Shown: piece after piece, positions 1 through 8,112 of the stretch
Numbering within the stretch: the stretch's first letter is position 1
Layout of the letters: each line of letters opens with the position of its first letter
Assembly (NCBI GenBank): GCA_927417275.1
Contig: CAKMJV010000026.1
Span: forward strand, 1 to 63,999
Direction of reading: 5' to 3'
Source: an uncultured Clostridia bacterium
Lineage (GTDB): Bacteria > Bacillota > Clostridia > Peptostreptococcales > Acidaminobacteraceae
Length of the DNA: 63,999 nt
Notes under the pieces: model-generated
Told to the model about the DNA's origin: nothing
The model's input: the letters and a program-made list of their open reading frames with translations, nothing else
The model's database searches: none
Position numbers and translations under genes: made by a program

Positions 1-1304
1 AATCAATTGATCCAGAATCAATTGCTGAAGAACTGGAGATAGAGGTTGGCGATGCACTGATAAGCATCAATGGTCAACCGGTGATCGACATTATAGATTA
101 TATGTATTTGTGTAACGATGAGTACCTTGAAGTTGAAATCCAAAAGGTGGATGGCGAAATCTGGGTTTATGAGATAGATAAAACGTATGATGAGCCTTTG
201 GGCATTACATTTGATAACCCCATTATCGATTGCGCAAAGCACTGTTCAAACAAATGTGTTTTTTGTTTCATCGATCAGTTGCCAAAAGGCATGCGAGAAA
301 CATTATATTTTAAAGATGACGATTCGAGGCTTTCATTTTTACAAGGCAACTTTGTGACTTTAACCAACTTAAAAGAGGCAGATCTTGATCGCATTATTCG
401 ATATAAAATTAGTCCGATTAATGTTTCGGTACATACCACGGATCCAGATTTGAGACGTAAGATGTTAGGGAATCGATTTGCGGGTAATATTTTAGAGCGT
501 CTTAAACAGTTAACTGAAGGTGGCATCGTGGTTAATGCGCAAGTGGTACTTTGCCCAGGGTATAATGACGAGGAAGCGCTTTCGAGTACTTTAAATGACT
601 TGATGGCGTTATATCCAAATCTAAACAGTGTGGCAGTGGTACCGATTGGTCTTACGGATCATAGAGAGGGACTACCTGTGATGATGGGATACGATCATGC
701 GCGTGCATTATCTGTAATCAATCGCGTGACGTTATTTCAAAATCATGCATTAACAACATATGGGACGCGATTCGCATTTTTAGCAGACGAGTTTTATATA
801 AAAGCGAATGTGGATTTTCCATCTGACGAGGCGTATGAAGGCTATCTTCAATTAGAAGATGGCATCGGTATGATACGAAAATTATCGACGGAAATGGCGC
901 TGCTGCTCAAAAAGCCAGACAAAAAAACGATCCCCATACAACGCATAGCGATTGGAACAGGTGTTGCCGCCGCCCCATATTTAAAAACGATTATGGATGG
1001 GGTAATGCGCACATATCCTACGGTAAGCATCGACGTATTTCCTGTGATCAACAACTTCTTTGGCGAGAACATCACAGTATCTGGACTTATTACAGGCAAG
1101 GACTTGATGTTGCAGTTAACGGATATGAAGGGGTATGATCGTTTGCTTTTGCCTGCCTCGATGTTTAGAGCAGGTGAATCTATCTTGCTCGACGATGTGC
1201 ATATAGACGATTTAGAAACACATTTTGGGATACAAGTCATCAAAGTGGATTACTCAGGAGAACACTTGATGCATCATATATTAAATGGAGGCACACATGC
1301 TTAG
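1..1304 (+). CDS. DUF512 PDZ/radical SAM-like protein (5' partial)
   Basis: The frame is open to the left edge (first full codon at base 3), so the true start lies outside the window; the GTG at 81 is only an internal codon. The first visible residues (GDALISINGQPV) look like the end of a PDZ domain. A cysteine cluster CSNKCVFCFIDQ follows, matching the iron-sulfur motif of the DUF512 family. The C-terminal part matches the same family through its glycine-rich VSGLITGKD segment. Members often sit directly upstream of der, as here, and their function is poorly defined. The stop codon overlaps the der start by 8 bases, suggesting translational coupling. The family call is secure; a catalytic role is inferred from the cysteine motif only. 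Confidence 0.9.
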   Translation, partial: SIDPESIAEELEIEVGDALISINGQPVIDIIDYMYLCNDEYLEVEIQKVDGEIWVYEIDKTYDEPLGITFDNPIIDCAKHCSNKCVFCFIDQLPKGMRETLYFKDDDSRLSFLQGNFVTLTNLKEADLDRIIRYKISPINVSVHTTDPDLRRKMLGNRFAGNILERLKQLTEGGIVVNAQVVLCPGYNDEEALSSTLNDLMALYPNLNSVAVVPIGLTDHREGLPVMMGYDHARALSVINRVTLFQNHALTTYGTRFAFLADEFYIKANVDFPSDEAYEGYLQLEDGIGMIRKLSTEMALLLKKPDKKTIPIQRIAIGTGVAAAPYLKTIMDGVMRTYPTVSIDVFPVINNFFGENITVSGLITGKDLMLQLTDMKGYDRLLLPASMFRAGESILLDDVHIDDLETHFGIQVIKVDYSGEHLMHHILNGGTHA

Positions 1305-2616
1305 AAAACCTATTGTCGCAGTGGTTGGAAGACCAAATGTCGGCAAATCAACATTTTTTAACCGAATTGCAGGGGCGAGAATTTCCATCGTCGAAGATAC
1401 ACCAGGCGTTACGAGAGATCGCGTATACGCGGATTGTGAGTGGCTAACACATAAATTTGCCATGATAGATACCGGTGGTATCGAGCCACAAGCCAAAGAC
1501 ATCATTATGTCTCAAATGCGCGACCAAGCGCAAATTGCTATTGATACGGCAGATGTAATCGTTTTTGTTTGCGATGGTAAGAGTACGTATACCACAGCGG
1601 ATGAAGAAATCGCTCAAATGCTCAGAGTTTCTAAAAAACCAGTCTTATTGGTTTTAAATAAAATGGACCAGTATAAACAACCGGATCACTTTTATGATTA
1701 TTACACACTTGGTTTGGGTGAACCGATTATGATTTCATCTGTAAATGCACTTGGTTTGGGCGATTTGCTTGATGAAATCGTAAAACTTTTTCCCGATACT
1801 GATGCACTTGAGGAAGAGGAAGATGCGATAAGAATTTGTTTTATCGGCAAGCCAAATGTTGGCAAGTCGTCGATGGTGAACAAAATCATTGGCGAAAATA
1901 GGGTTATCGTTTCAGAAATTGCGGGTACAACGCGCGATGCCATAGACACGCCTTTCACCTACAAAGATCAAAAGTATGTACTCGTGGACACCGCGGGACT
2001 AAGACGTCAGTCGAAAGTAAATGAAAACATCGAGAAGTACAGTGTTTTGAGAACAATCACTGCGATAGAACGTTCGGATGTCTGTTTCATTATGATCGAT
2101 GCGGCTGAGGGCATAACCGAGCAAGATAAAAAAGTTGCTGGATTTGCGCATGATGCGGGTAGAGCTTCTGTTTTTGTCGTGAACAAGTGGGACTTATTAG
2201 AGAAAGACAACGATACTTTTAACGAGTATAAAAAGAGAATTAAAGAAGAATTTCCATTTATGATGTACGCACCAGTGGTTTTTGTCTCTGCACTAACGGG
2301 TCAACGTGTTACGCAACTGTTAGAACAAGCGCTTTATGTGTCTAATAATCATGCACTTAGAATTTCTACAGGTGTTCTAAATGATATTATTAACGAAGCC
2401 ATCGCACTGAATCAAGTACCTTCGGACAAAGGCAAGCGACTTAAAATATACTATGCGACACAGATTGAAGTGAAACCGCCTACTTTTGCCTTGTTTGTTA
2501 ACATCGCAGACTTAGCGCATTTCTCTTATTTACGTTATTTAGAGAATCAAATTCGCAAAAATTTCAACTATGAAGGTTCGCCGATCGTCTTTAAAGTTAA
2601 AGCCAGAGGGGAATAA
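1297..2616 (+). CDS. der: ribosome assembly GTPase Der (EngA)
   Basis: Der is a double GTPase needed for maturation of the 50S ribosomal subunit. This 439-aa protein has two G domains: the first P-loop GRPNVGKST lies near residue 8 with DTPG near 38, and the second GKPNVGKSS near residue 183 followed by DTAGLRR. A C-terminal KH-like domain of about 90 residues completes the usual architecture. An upstream in-frame ATG at 1285 overlaps the GGAGG ribosome site (1287-1291), so the ATG at 1297, five bases after it, is the better start. A strong hairpin terminator follows the stop. Length and motifs are normal for the family. Confidence 0.97.
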   Translation: MLRKPIVAVVGRPNVGKSTFFNRIAGARISIVEDTPGVTRDRVYADCEWLTHKFAMIDTGGIEPQAKDIIMSQMRDQAQIAIDTADVIVFVCDGKSTYTTADEEIAQMLRVSKKPVLLVLNKMDQYKQPDHFYDYYTLGLGEPIMISSVNALGLGDLLDEIVKLFPDTDALEEEEDAIRICFIGKPNVGKSSMVNKIIGENRVIVSEIAGTTRDAIDTPFTYKDQKYVLVDTAGLRRQSKVNENIEKYSVLRTITAIERSDVCFIMIDAAEGITEQDKKVAGFAHDAGRASVFVVNKWDLLEKDNDTFNEYKKRIKEEFPFMMYAPVVFVSALTGQRVTQLLEQALYVSNNHALRISTGVLNDIINEAIALNQVPSDKGKRLKIYYATQIEVKPPTFALFVNIADLAHFSYLRYLENQIRKNFNYEGSPIVFKVKARGE

Positions 2617-2624
2617 AATCAAAG

Positions 2625-2665
2625 GACATCTAACACAGTAATTCTGTGACTTAGGTGTCTTTTTT
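2625..2665 (+). terminator. intrinsic terminator after der
   Basis: The arm GACATCTAACACAG pairs with the segment 2644-2659 (one internal mismatch and a G-T pair) across a five-base loop, followed by TTTTTT. It ends the DUF512-der unit. The gpsA promoter begins inside the 3' arm. Confidence 0.85.
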
Positions 2666-2675
2666 ATGGTATAAT
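2646..2675 (+). promoter_or_regulatory. sigma-A type promoter for gpsA
   Basis: There is a perfect TATAAT at 2670-2675 with an extended -10 (TGG directly before it). A weak GTGACT lies 18 bases upstream, inside the terminator stem of der. Confidence 0.7.
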
Positions 2676-2715
2676 ACAGTATGTATTGTTTGTCACATAT
2701 TTAAGGAGGCTTTCT

Positions 2716-3744
2716 TTGAAAATAACAGTTATTGCAGCGGGAAGTTGGGGAACGGCACTCGCTATGGTACTTGATGAAAATGGACATGAAGTAACGGTTT
2801 GGGCGAGAAATGAAGCACAAATAACCACCATAAAACAAACGGGATTAAATGAAAAGTATTTATCAGGAATAAAAATTCCAACAACGATAAATTTTACCTC
2901 TGACTTAACGGCAGCATCTAAAAATGCCCAAGTCATTTTGTTTTCAACACCAACTCAACAATTCAGAAGTGTCCTTACAAATATGGTCACTGAAAATCTT
3001 ATAGACAAAGATGTATTAATCGTTAATGTATCAAAGGGCATCGATATGGAAACCCTTGAAACGGTGTCGCAAATCACTGCGCGAATCATACCAGACAGTA
3101 AGTTTGTTGCCCTTTCTGGACCATCGCATGCTGAAGAAGTTGCTGCGAAATTGCCGACGGCTTTGGTCTCTGCCTCTTTATCGAGAACCGCAGCAGAGAG
3201 TGTTCAGGATATTTTTACAAACGACTATCTGCGCGTCTACACAAATCCAGATGTCATAGGTGTAGAAATCAGTGGTGCGCTTAAAAACATCATCGCTGTA
3301 GGTGCAGGCATTAGTGATGGACTGGGTTATGGCGATAATGCGAAAGCGGCCTTAATAACCCGAGGGATTAAAGAAATAGCGACACTGGGAATCGCCATGG
3401 GTGCGAAAGCAAATACTTTTAAGGGGCTTGCTGGTGTAGGTGACTTAATCGTGACGTGTACCAGTATGCACAGTCGTAACAGAAGATGCGGGATACTCAT
3501 CGGTGAGGGAAACACCCTCAGTCAAGCGATTGAAAAAGTGGGTATGGTTGTGGAAGGCGCTTATACCGTTAAGGCGGCATATGACTTAATGAAAAAATAT
3601 GAGATAGAGATGCCGATTACTGCGGAACTGTATCGCGTACTTTACGAAGATAAAAATGCCAGAGAAGCGGTGAATCATTTGATGACACGCCGTAGAAAGC
3701 ATGAACTTGATGAGTATGCTACGGATCTGGATCTGTGGGTTTAA
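2716..3744 (+). CDS. gpsA: glycerol-3-phosphate dehydrogenase [NAD(P)+]
   Basis: GpsA reduces dihydroxyacetone phosphate to sn-glycerol 3-phosphate, the backbone for phospholipids; PlsX encoded at 48341 supplies the acyl phosphate for the next step. The start is a TTG at 2716, six bases after AAGGAGG, giving 342 aa. The N-terminal Rossmann motif reads AAGSWG where the family normally has GAGSWG, so the first glycine of GxGxxG is an alanine. The catalytic region is present: SKGI near residue 107, SGPSHAEE near 134, and VEISGALKN near 180 with the expected lysine. The rest of the protein is typical. It has its own promoter and lies 19 bases before the HlyD-like gene. Confidence 0.95.
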   Translation: MKITVIAAGSWGTALAMVLDENGHEVTVWARNEAQITTIKQTGLNEKYLSGIKIPTTINFTSDLTAASKNAQVILFSTPTQQFRSVLTNMVTENLIDKDVLIVNVSKGIDMETLETVSQITARIIPDSKFVALSGPSHAEEVAAKLPTALVSASLSRTAAESVQDIFTNDYLRVYTNPDVIGVEISGALKNIIAVGAGISDGLGYGDNAKAALITRGIKEIATLGIAMGAKANTFKGLAGVGDLIVTCTSMHSRNRRCGILIGEGNTLSQAIEKVGMVVEGAYTVKAAYDLMKKYEIEMPITAELYRVLYEDKNAREAVNHLMTRRRKHELDEYATDLDLWV

Positions 3745-3763
3745 ACAAGAGTGAGGGATGTAG

Positions 3764-5002
3764 ATGGCCAAGAACATTAGAAAAAAAAGAAAACCTAAAT
3801 ATGGCAGGATTTTATTTAGTTTAATCCTTTTTTTTGGTGCGATCTATATGCTTGTTCAGTTAGGACTAGATCTGTTTTATAAAGAGGAAGTAACGTATTT
3901 GGTTTCAGTGGGCAACTTAAACATCGAAAATCAGTACGAAGCTTTAATTTTAAGAAATGAAGTGGTAGTAGACACAAATCTATCGGGTCAAATAACTTAC
4001 TTTGCAAATGAAGGTGAAGTGCTCGTAAAGGATAATTGGGTCGCAGAAATCTATAACGATGGTACGGCTCAGGTTGCTACGCTCGAAGAGACGCAAAGAG
4101 AAGAAAATCGCAAATTGGTTGAGTTCGATTATAATCTTTTGGAATCCGATATAAATGCGTTGAAAAATGAAATTCTCTTTCAAATGGATCAAGCGGCATA
4201 TGAGGTGATTCCTGGACTCAAGCAAGAGTTAATCTTAAAACTAGAACGTCTTGATAAATTACAAGGCGAAAATAAATTTTTATCCAATCGTACGGCATCT
4301 TATGCTGAAAAAACACTTGGCGAAGGGATTTTACTCGCAGGACAAAAACAAGCGATTTATGCGCCTGCAAGTGGCATTTTAACGTATCGGTTAGATGGTT
4401 ATGAGGACTTTCTGACTATTGATAACTTGTATAACATCAATTATGATGAGATTGGCTCGCTAAATTTTGAACTTGAAAATTTAAACAAGCGCATGGTAAA
4501 GCCGAAAGATAAACTGTTTAAAATCGTTGATCATTCAAATTATTATCTCACAGCCATTATTTCAAATGAAGAAGTTGAGACGTATAAAAATACGCAAGGT
4601 ATCACTGTGCGTATTAATGGTCAAACGTTAAGTGGCGTGGTTCACGATGTTTTTACGAATCAACAAAATGCGGTTGTGGTCATACAAATGCGTGATGTTT
4701 TTGAAGGTTTTCAACATGAGCGGTTCGTTTCTTGTACCATCGTTAGAGAAAACTATAGAGGTTTAAAATTGCATACCGATTCAATCATCAATATTGAGGG
4801 TACATTAGGTGTATATGTCGTCGATCAAGAACGCAAATTGGTTTTTGTGCCCATTAAGATATTAGGTTATGATGACGATGCAGCGATCGTCTATAATGAG
4901 CAGTTTTATGATCCAAACCTAGGAATTGTAAGAAGTATAAAACTTAATCAAGAAGTTGTACGTCAAGCAATCAACTATAAAGCTGGCGATCGAATGGACT
5001 AA
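3764..5002 (+). CDS. HlyD-like membrane-anchored adaptor protein
   Basis: This 412-aa protein has a very basic N-terminus (RKKRKPKYGR), then one membrane segment at about residues 17-36, with the remainder predicted outside the cell. The extracellular part shows the broken biotinyl-lipoyl (barrel-sandwich) pattern of HlyD/membrane-fusion proteins: a first half around residues 65-95 (SGQITYFANEGEVLV), a helical hairpin around 105-180, and a second half with YAPASGILTYRLDG near 200. Proteins like this are common just upstream of yggS-sepF in Clostridia. No partner ABC transporter lies nearby, so a division or envelope role is inferred from position only. Confidence 0.7.
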   Translation: MAKNIRKKRKPKYGRILFSLILFFGAIYMLVQLGLDLFYKEEVTYLVSVGNLNIENQYEALILRNEVVVDTNLSGQITYFANEGEVLVKDNWVAEIYNDGTAQVATLEETQREENRKLVEFDYNLLESDINALKNEILFQMDQAAYEVIPGLKQELILKLERLDKLQGENKFLSNRTASYAEKTLGEGILLAGQKQAIYAPASGILTYRLDGYEDFLTIDNLYNINYDEIGSLNFELENLNKRMVKPKDKLFKIVDHSNYYLTAIISNEEVETYKNTQGITVRINGQTLSGVVHDVFTNQQNAVVVIQMRDVFEGFQHERFVSCTIVRENYRGLKLHTDSIINIEGTLGVYVVDQERKLVFVPIKILGYDDDAAIVYNEQFYDPNLGIVRSIKLNQEVVRQAINYKAGDRMD

Positions 5003-5017
5003 TGAGAAAGGTGATAA

Positions 5018-5731
5018 ATGAAGATGCAAGATGAGTCGTATGAGTATTTAAACATTCAGTTAAAAACGATTGAATCAGATATTAAGCGCATTTGCGAAAA
5101 AATAGGAAAACCATATGAAGACGTTACGCTCATCGGTGTGACGAAAACATATGAAGCAGATGTAATTAATGCTTCCATCGAATATGGCATTTCACATATC
5201 GGTGAAAATCGCGTTCAAGAAATTATGAGAAAGTATGCGGATATTTCATCTGATGTGAAATGGCATCTTATTGGACATTTGCAAACAAATAAAGTAAAAT
5301 ATATAGTTGATAAGGTCGATTTGATTCATTCAGTGGATAGCCTTAAACTCGCAGAAGAAATTAATCGACATGCGATTAAAAATAACAAGATCCAAGAAAT
5401 ACTTATACAGGTGAACGTTGCCGATGAAACACAAAAATTTGGTATTTCACCTGAATCATTGCCTGAACTGTTGGATGAGATTTCGAAGCTTTCTCATGTA
5501 CGTGTTTGTGGTCTAATGAATATTGCACCCTTTGTTACAGATGCAAATGTTTTAAGGCAAGATTTTAAAACGATGAATAAACTCTATCGTGCACTGGAAA
5601 CGTACGGTTATCAAAACGTGTGTGCAAGATACCTTTCTATGGGGATGTCGAGTGATTATGAAGTGGCTTTAGAAGAAGGCGCTAATATGCTTCGAATAGG
5701 AACAAAAATATATGGAAAGCGTCTGAAATAG
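5018..5731 (+). CDS. yggS: PLP homeostasis protein (YggS/YlmE family)
   Basis: This is a 237-aa single-domain alanine-racemase-fold protein that binds pyridoxal phosphate and buffers vitamin B6 and amino-acid pools; no enzymatic reaction is established for the family. The PLP lysine lies in LIGVTKTYEAD near residue 44. Family signatures HIGENRVQE, WHLIGHLQTNK and LSMGMSSDYEVALEEGANMLR are all present. The ATG at 5018 follows AAAGGTGA closely, and a second ATG at 5024 is also possible. It is followed by sepF after 21 bases, the gene order usual in Gram-positive division clusters. Confidence 0.95.
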   Translation: MKMQDESYEYLNIQLKTIESDIKRICEKIGKPYEDVTLIGVTKTYEADVINASIEYGISHIGENRVQEIMRKYADISSDVKWHLIGHLQTNKVKYIVDKVDLIHSVDSLKLAEEINRHAIKNNKIQEILIQVNVADETQKFGISPESLPELLDEISKLSHVRVCGLMNIAPFVTDANVLRQDFKTMNKLYRALETYGYQNVCARYLSMGMSSDYEVALEEGANMLRIGTKIYGKRLK

Positions 5732-5752
5732 AACAGATGAGGAGGAAATAGT

Positions 5753-6250
5753 ATGGGCGACAAATTTATCGATAAGATTAAATTTTTCTGGGGTGTGGAC
5801 ACACATGAAGAAGAAGATCGTACGGAAGACTTTTATGAAGATATGAAGCGTACGGATTTAGAAACGGAAGATAGCAATTCGCTTTATCAATCCGTAGCAG
5901 ATGCGTCTCAAAAATCTATGAACACCATAAAAACATCAAACAAAATCCTAAACATTCATTCCAATGCACAATTGAATGTCGTTTTGTTCAATCCAAAAAA
6001 CTTTGAAGAGTCAACACACATCGTGGACACGCTTAAAAATAGAAAACCGATCGTTATGAATATTGCAGAATTAGATAAAGAGTTGGGTAGAAAAATATTC
6101 GATTTTTGCTCGGGTGCATTATATGCCTTAGATGGTCATATTCAACAAGTGGCAAAGGGCATTTTCGTTTTAGCACCACCTAATGTTGATATTACTGGCG
6201 ATGTTATGGCGAGAGGCGATATCGATAAAAACGCGTGGTTAAAAGATTAG
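5753..6250 (+). CDS. sepF: cell division protein SepF
   Basis: SepF tethers FtsZ filaments to the membrane and shapes the septum. The protein is 165 aa. The N-terminal stretch (GDKFIDKIKFFWGV) can form the amphipathic membrane-binding helix, followed by an acidic, poorly conserved linker. The conserved C-terminal domain runs from about residue 76 and includes NPKNFEESTHIVDTLKNRK, FCSGALYALDG and a final APPNVDITGD. The GAGGAGG ribosome site is strong. Its neighbours yggS, yggT, ylmH and divIVA form the standard cluster. Confidence 0.96.
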   Translation: MGDKFIDKIKFFWGVDTHEEEDRTEDFYEDMKRTDLETEDSNSLYQSVADASQKSMNTIKTSNKILNIHSNAQLNVVLFNPKNFEESTHIVDTLKNRKPIVMNIAELDKELGRKIFDFCSGALYALDGHIQQVAKGIFVLAPPNVDITGDVMARGDIDKNAWLKD

Positions 6251-6266
6251 TTAAGAAGGGATAATT

Positions 6267-6530
6267 ATGCAAATTTTAAAAGTGACACTCTATTATTTTT
6301 TACAGTTGGTAACTTACCTTATTTTTGGTCGTGCCATGCTTTCTTGGTTGATTAGAGACCCAAGAAATCCGATTATGCAAATCCTCATTACATTGACTGA
6401 ACCAATTTTAAGTCCGATAAGAAACTTTTTGTTTAAGTTGAAAATCGGTGGCAATATGGTGGATTTTAGTCCACTTGCAGCATTGCTCTTAACCCAAATG
6501 CTTATGGCTATGGTACTCACTATCTTATGA
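6267..6530 (+). CDS. yggT: YggT family membrane protein
   Basis: An 87-aa integral membrane protein with two hydrophobic helices (about residues 4-24 and 63-86) and the conserved central motif FGRAMLSWLIRDPRNP, followed by ITLTEPILSPIRNF. The family is linked by genomic context to cell division and envelope homeostasis; its biochemical role is not established. Its stop overlaps the ylmH start (ATGA), indicating coupled translation. Confidence 0.92.
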   Translation: MQILKVTLYYFLQLVTYLIFGRAMLSWLIRDPRNPIMQILITLTEPILSPIRNFLFKLKIGGNMVDFSPLAALLLTQMLMAMVLTIL

Positions 6531-7321
6531 TAGACCGCAAAGATCTGTTAAAGCAATATGAGGCGCATGTGGATCAAGAGGGGTTGTTTATCAAAACACT
6601 GGATCAACTCTATCAAGCAGATGCCTATTTTGAAACACAGATAACGGATTTTTTAACGCCGGATCTGATGATAATAATCGAGCAAATCGCAGCATATCAC
6701 ACAGAAGTCACGGTCCATAAGCATGGTGTTTTCACAGACGCAGAGCGGCAAAAGTTGTTTTTGGTGCCCGCATTTGCAGAGTCGCCACTTGCTACGGATT
6801 ACATGGCTTTGTTAGAAGTCCGTTACAATCAAAAATTTAATCAATTGGCGCATCGAGATGCGCTTGGCGCGCTTATGTCGCTAGGTGTAAAGCGCACGAA
6901 AATAGGCGATATAGTGCCTTTTGAAGGCGGCTTTCAAATCGTCGTTGAATATGGCCTTAAAGAGTATTTTCTCCATTCTGTTGATCAAATTGGTCGAGCG
7001 GGCGTTTCGATTAAGTCCATTCCATTTGATCATGCGATTGAAAAAGTCACACAAGTGAAGCATGTACAAGGTACCGTTCAATCCTTGCGTGTGGATGGTG
7101 TAATCGCTCTGGCGTATAATTGTTCGCGCAATGAAACCAAGCAATTGCTTGAGTCGGGCCGAGTTAAAATCAATCATTTATTACACACAAAGACAGATAC
7201 GTTGCTGAAAGTTAATGATTTAATCTCAGTAAGAGGTTATGGCAGGTTCACTGTTAATGAGATTCTGGGGACCACAAAAAAAGACAGAATTCGAATCGTT
7301 TTGGCCTTGGTGTCAAAATAG
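6527..7321 (+). CDS. ylmH: YlmH family S4-domain RNA-binding protein
   Basis: A 264-aa protein with an N-terminal YlmH domain (LVPAFAES and RDALGALMSLGVKRTKIGDI are typical) and a C-terminal S4 RNA-binding domain from about residue 182 (SRNETKQLLESGRVKINH, then DLISVRGYGRF). YlmH has been linked to recycling of obstructed 50S subunits, in parallel to the RqcH pathway; this genome also carries rqcH at 22122. It is translationally coupled to yggT and followed by divIVA after 17 bases. Confidence 0.92.
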   Translation: MIDRKDLLKQYEAHVDQEGLFIKTLDQLYQADAYFETQITDFLTPDLMIIIEQIAAYHTEVTVHKHGVFTDAERQKLFLVPAFAESPLATDYMALLEVRYNQKFNQLAHRDALGALMSLGVKRTKIGDIVPFEGGFQIVVEYGLKEYFLHSVDQIGRAGVSIKSIPFDHAIEKVTQVKHVQGTVQSLRVDGVIALAYNCSRNETKQLLESGRVKINHLLHTKTDTLLKVNDLISVRGYGRFTVNEILGTTKKDRIRIVLALVSK

Positions 7322-7338
7322 TAGAAGGAGAGTATTAC

Positions 7339-7785
7339 ATGTTAACACCATTAGATATTCAAAATAAGACGTTTGGTAAAAGCGTAAGAGGCTATAATGC
7401 TGAAGAAGTTGAAGAATATATGGCATTGGTCGTTCGCAGTATGGAAGAATTGATTCACGTGAATATCGATACGACGACTCAAAACAAAGAAATGGAAAAG
7501 CAGTTGGCACATTATCGATTGATGGAGAAGACGATTTCTGATGCCATGGTTCTTGCGCAGCAGACATCAGAAGATATGATAAAAAATGCGCATGAGAAGG
7601 CAAGTTACATCATAGAACGCGCAGATGATCAAGCGAAAAAACTGATCAGCGATGCAAATACAGAAGTTTTAAATGTTATTAAGAGACAAGAAGAAGCAAA
7701 ACATGCACTTGAAACGTTTAAGATGAAATTTAAACTTTTGGTTGAAAGTCAAATGCGTTTATACGAGGAGCAAGATTTTAAATAG
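7339..7785 (+). CDS. divIVA: DivIVA family cell-pole/septum protein
   Basis: A 148-aa coiled-coil protein. The N-terminal lipid-binding domain carries the family signature LTPLDIQNKTFGKSVRGYNAEEVEEY-like segment at residues 2-27, followed by heptad-rich coiled coil through to about residue 140. DivIVA marks curved membrane and recruits division or pole proteins. The gene ends the yggS-sepF-yggT-ylmH cluster. No clear terminator separates it from the ileS promoter. Confidence 0.93.
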   Translation: MLTPLDIQNKTFGKSVRGYNAEEVEEYMALVVRSMEELIHVNIDTTTQNKEMEKQLAHYRLMEKTISDAMVLAQQTSEDMIKNAHEKASYIIERADDQAKKLISDANTEVLNVIKRQEEAKHALETFKMKFKLLVESQMRLYEEQDFK

Positions 7786-7799
7786 TTTTAATCTTAGCG

Positions 7800-7828
7800 T
7801 TGACGTGTTAAAGACATTCCGCTATAAT
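7800..7828 (+). promoter_or_regulatory. sigma-A type promoter for the ileS T-box transcript
   Basis: TTGACG at 7800-7805 and TATAAT at 7823-7828 are separated by 17 bases, close to consensus. The T-box leader begins just downstream. Confidence 0.9.
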
Positions 7829-7835
7829 TAGAAAA

Positions 7836-8085
7836 TATAAGATTATACAGGCGAGAATTGGGCCGAGTAGTCATTTAAAACGTTTAGAGAGTCAGTGGTT
7901 GGTGAAAACTGATACGCGTTTAAATGGTGAATATCCCCCATAGTCATCTTTGCGAAACTGCAACTGGGAGTAGTGAAGGTCGGTTCGATACCGTTATCAT
8001 GGATGAGAGACACTTTTGTGTTATTTGGGTGGTACCGCGGTTTATTCGTCCCATAGCAGTTGCTATGGGATTTTTATTTTTTTGA
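7836..8085 (+). promoter_or_regulatory. T-box riboswitch (Ile) with terminator/antiterminator
   Basis: The T-box sequence GGGTGGTACCGCGG is at 8027-8040. Stem I elements are visible: GAGTAG at about 7865, AGAGAGTCAGTGG, GGTGAAAACTGATAC, and GAA at 7929-7931. The triplet ATC at 7933-7935, one base after GAA, fits an isoleucine specifier. The terminator stem CCCATAGCA / TGCTATGGG (8050-8069) is followed by a T-rich run to about 8083. Uncharged tRNA-Ile should stabilise the antiterminator and switch on ileS. The specifier assignment is by position and the downstream gene, not by folding. Confidence 0.93.
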
Positions 8086-8112
8086 GAAAATACGCATGAA
8101 AGGATGACAAAA

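Noticed and set aside
1285..1296. Upstream ATG for der
   Set aside because: The ATG overlaps the GGAGG that serves the ATG at 1297, and only the latter gives a normal N-terminus.
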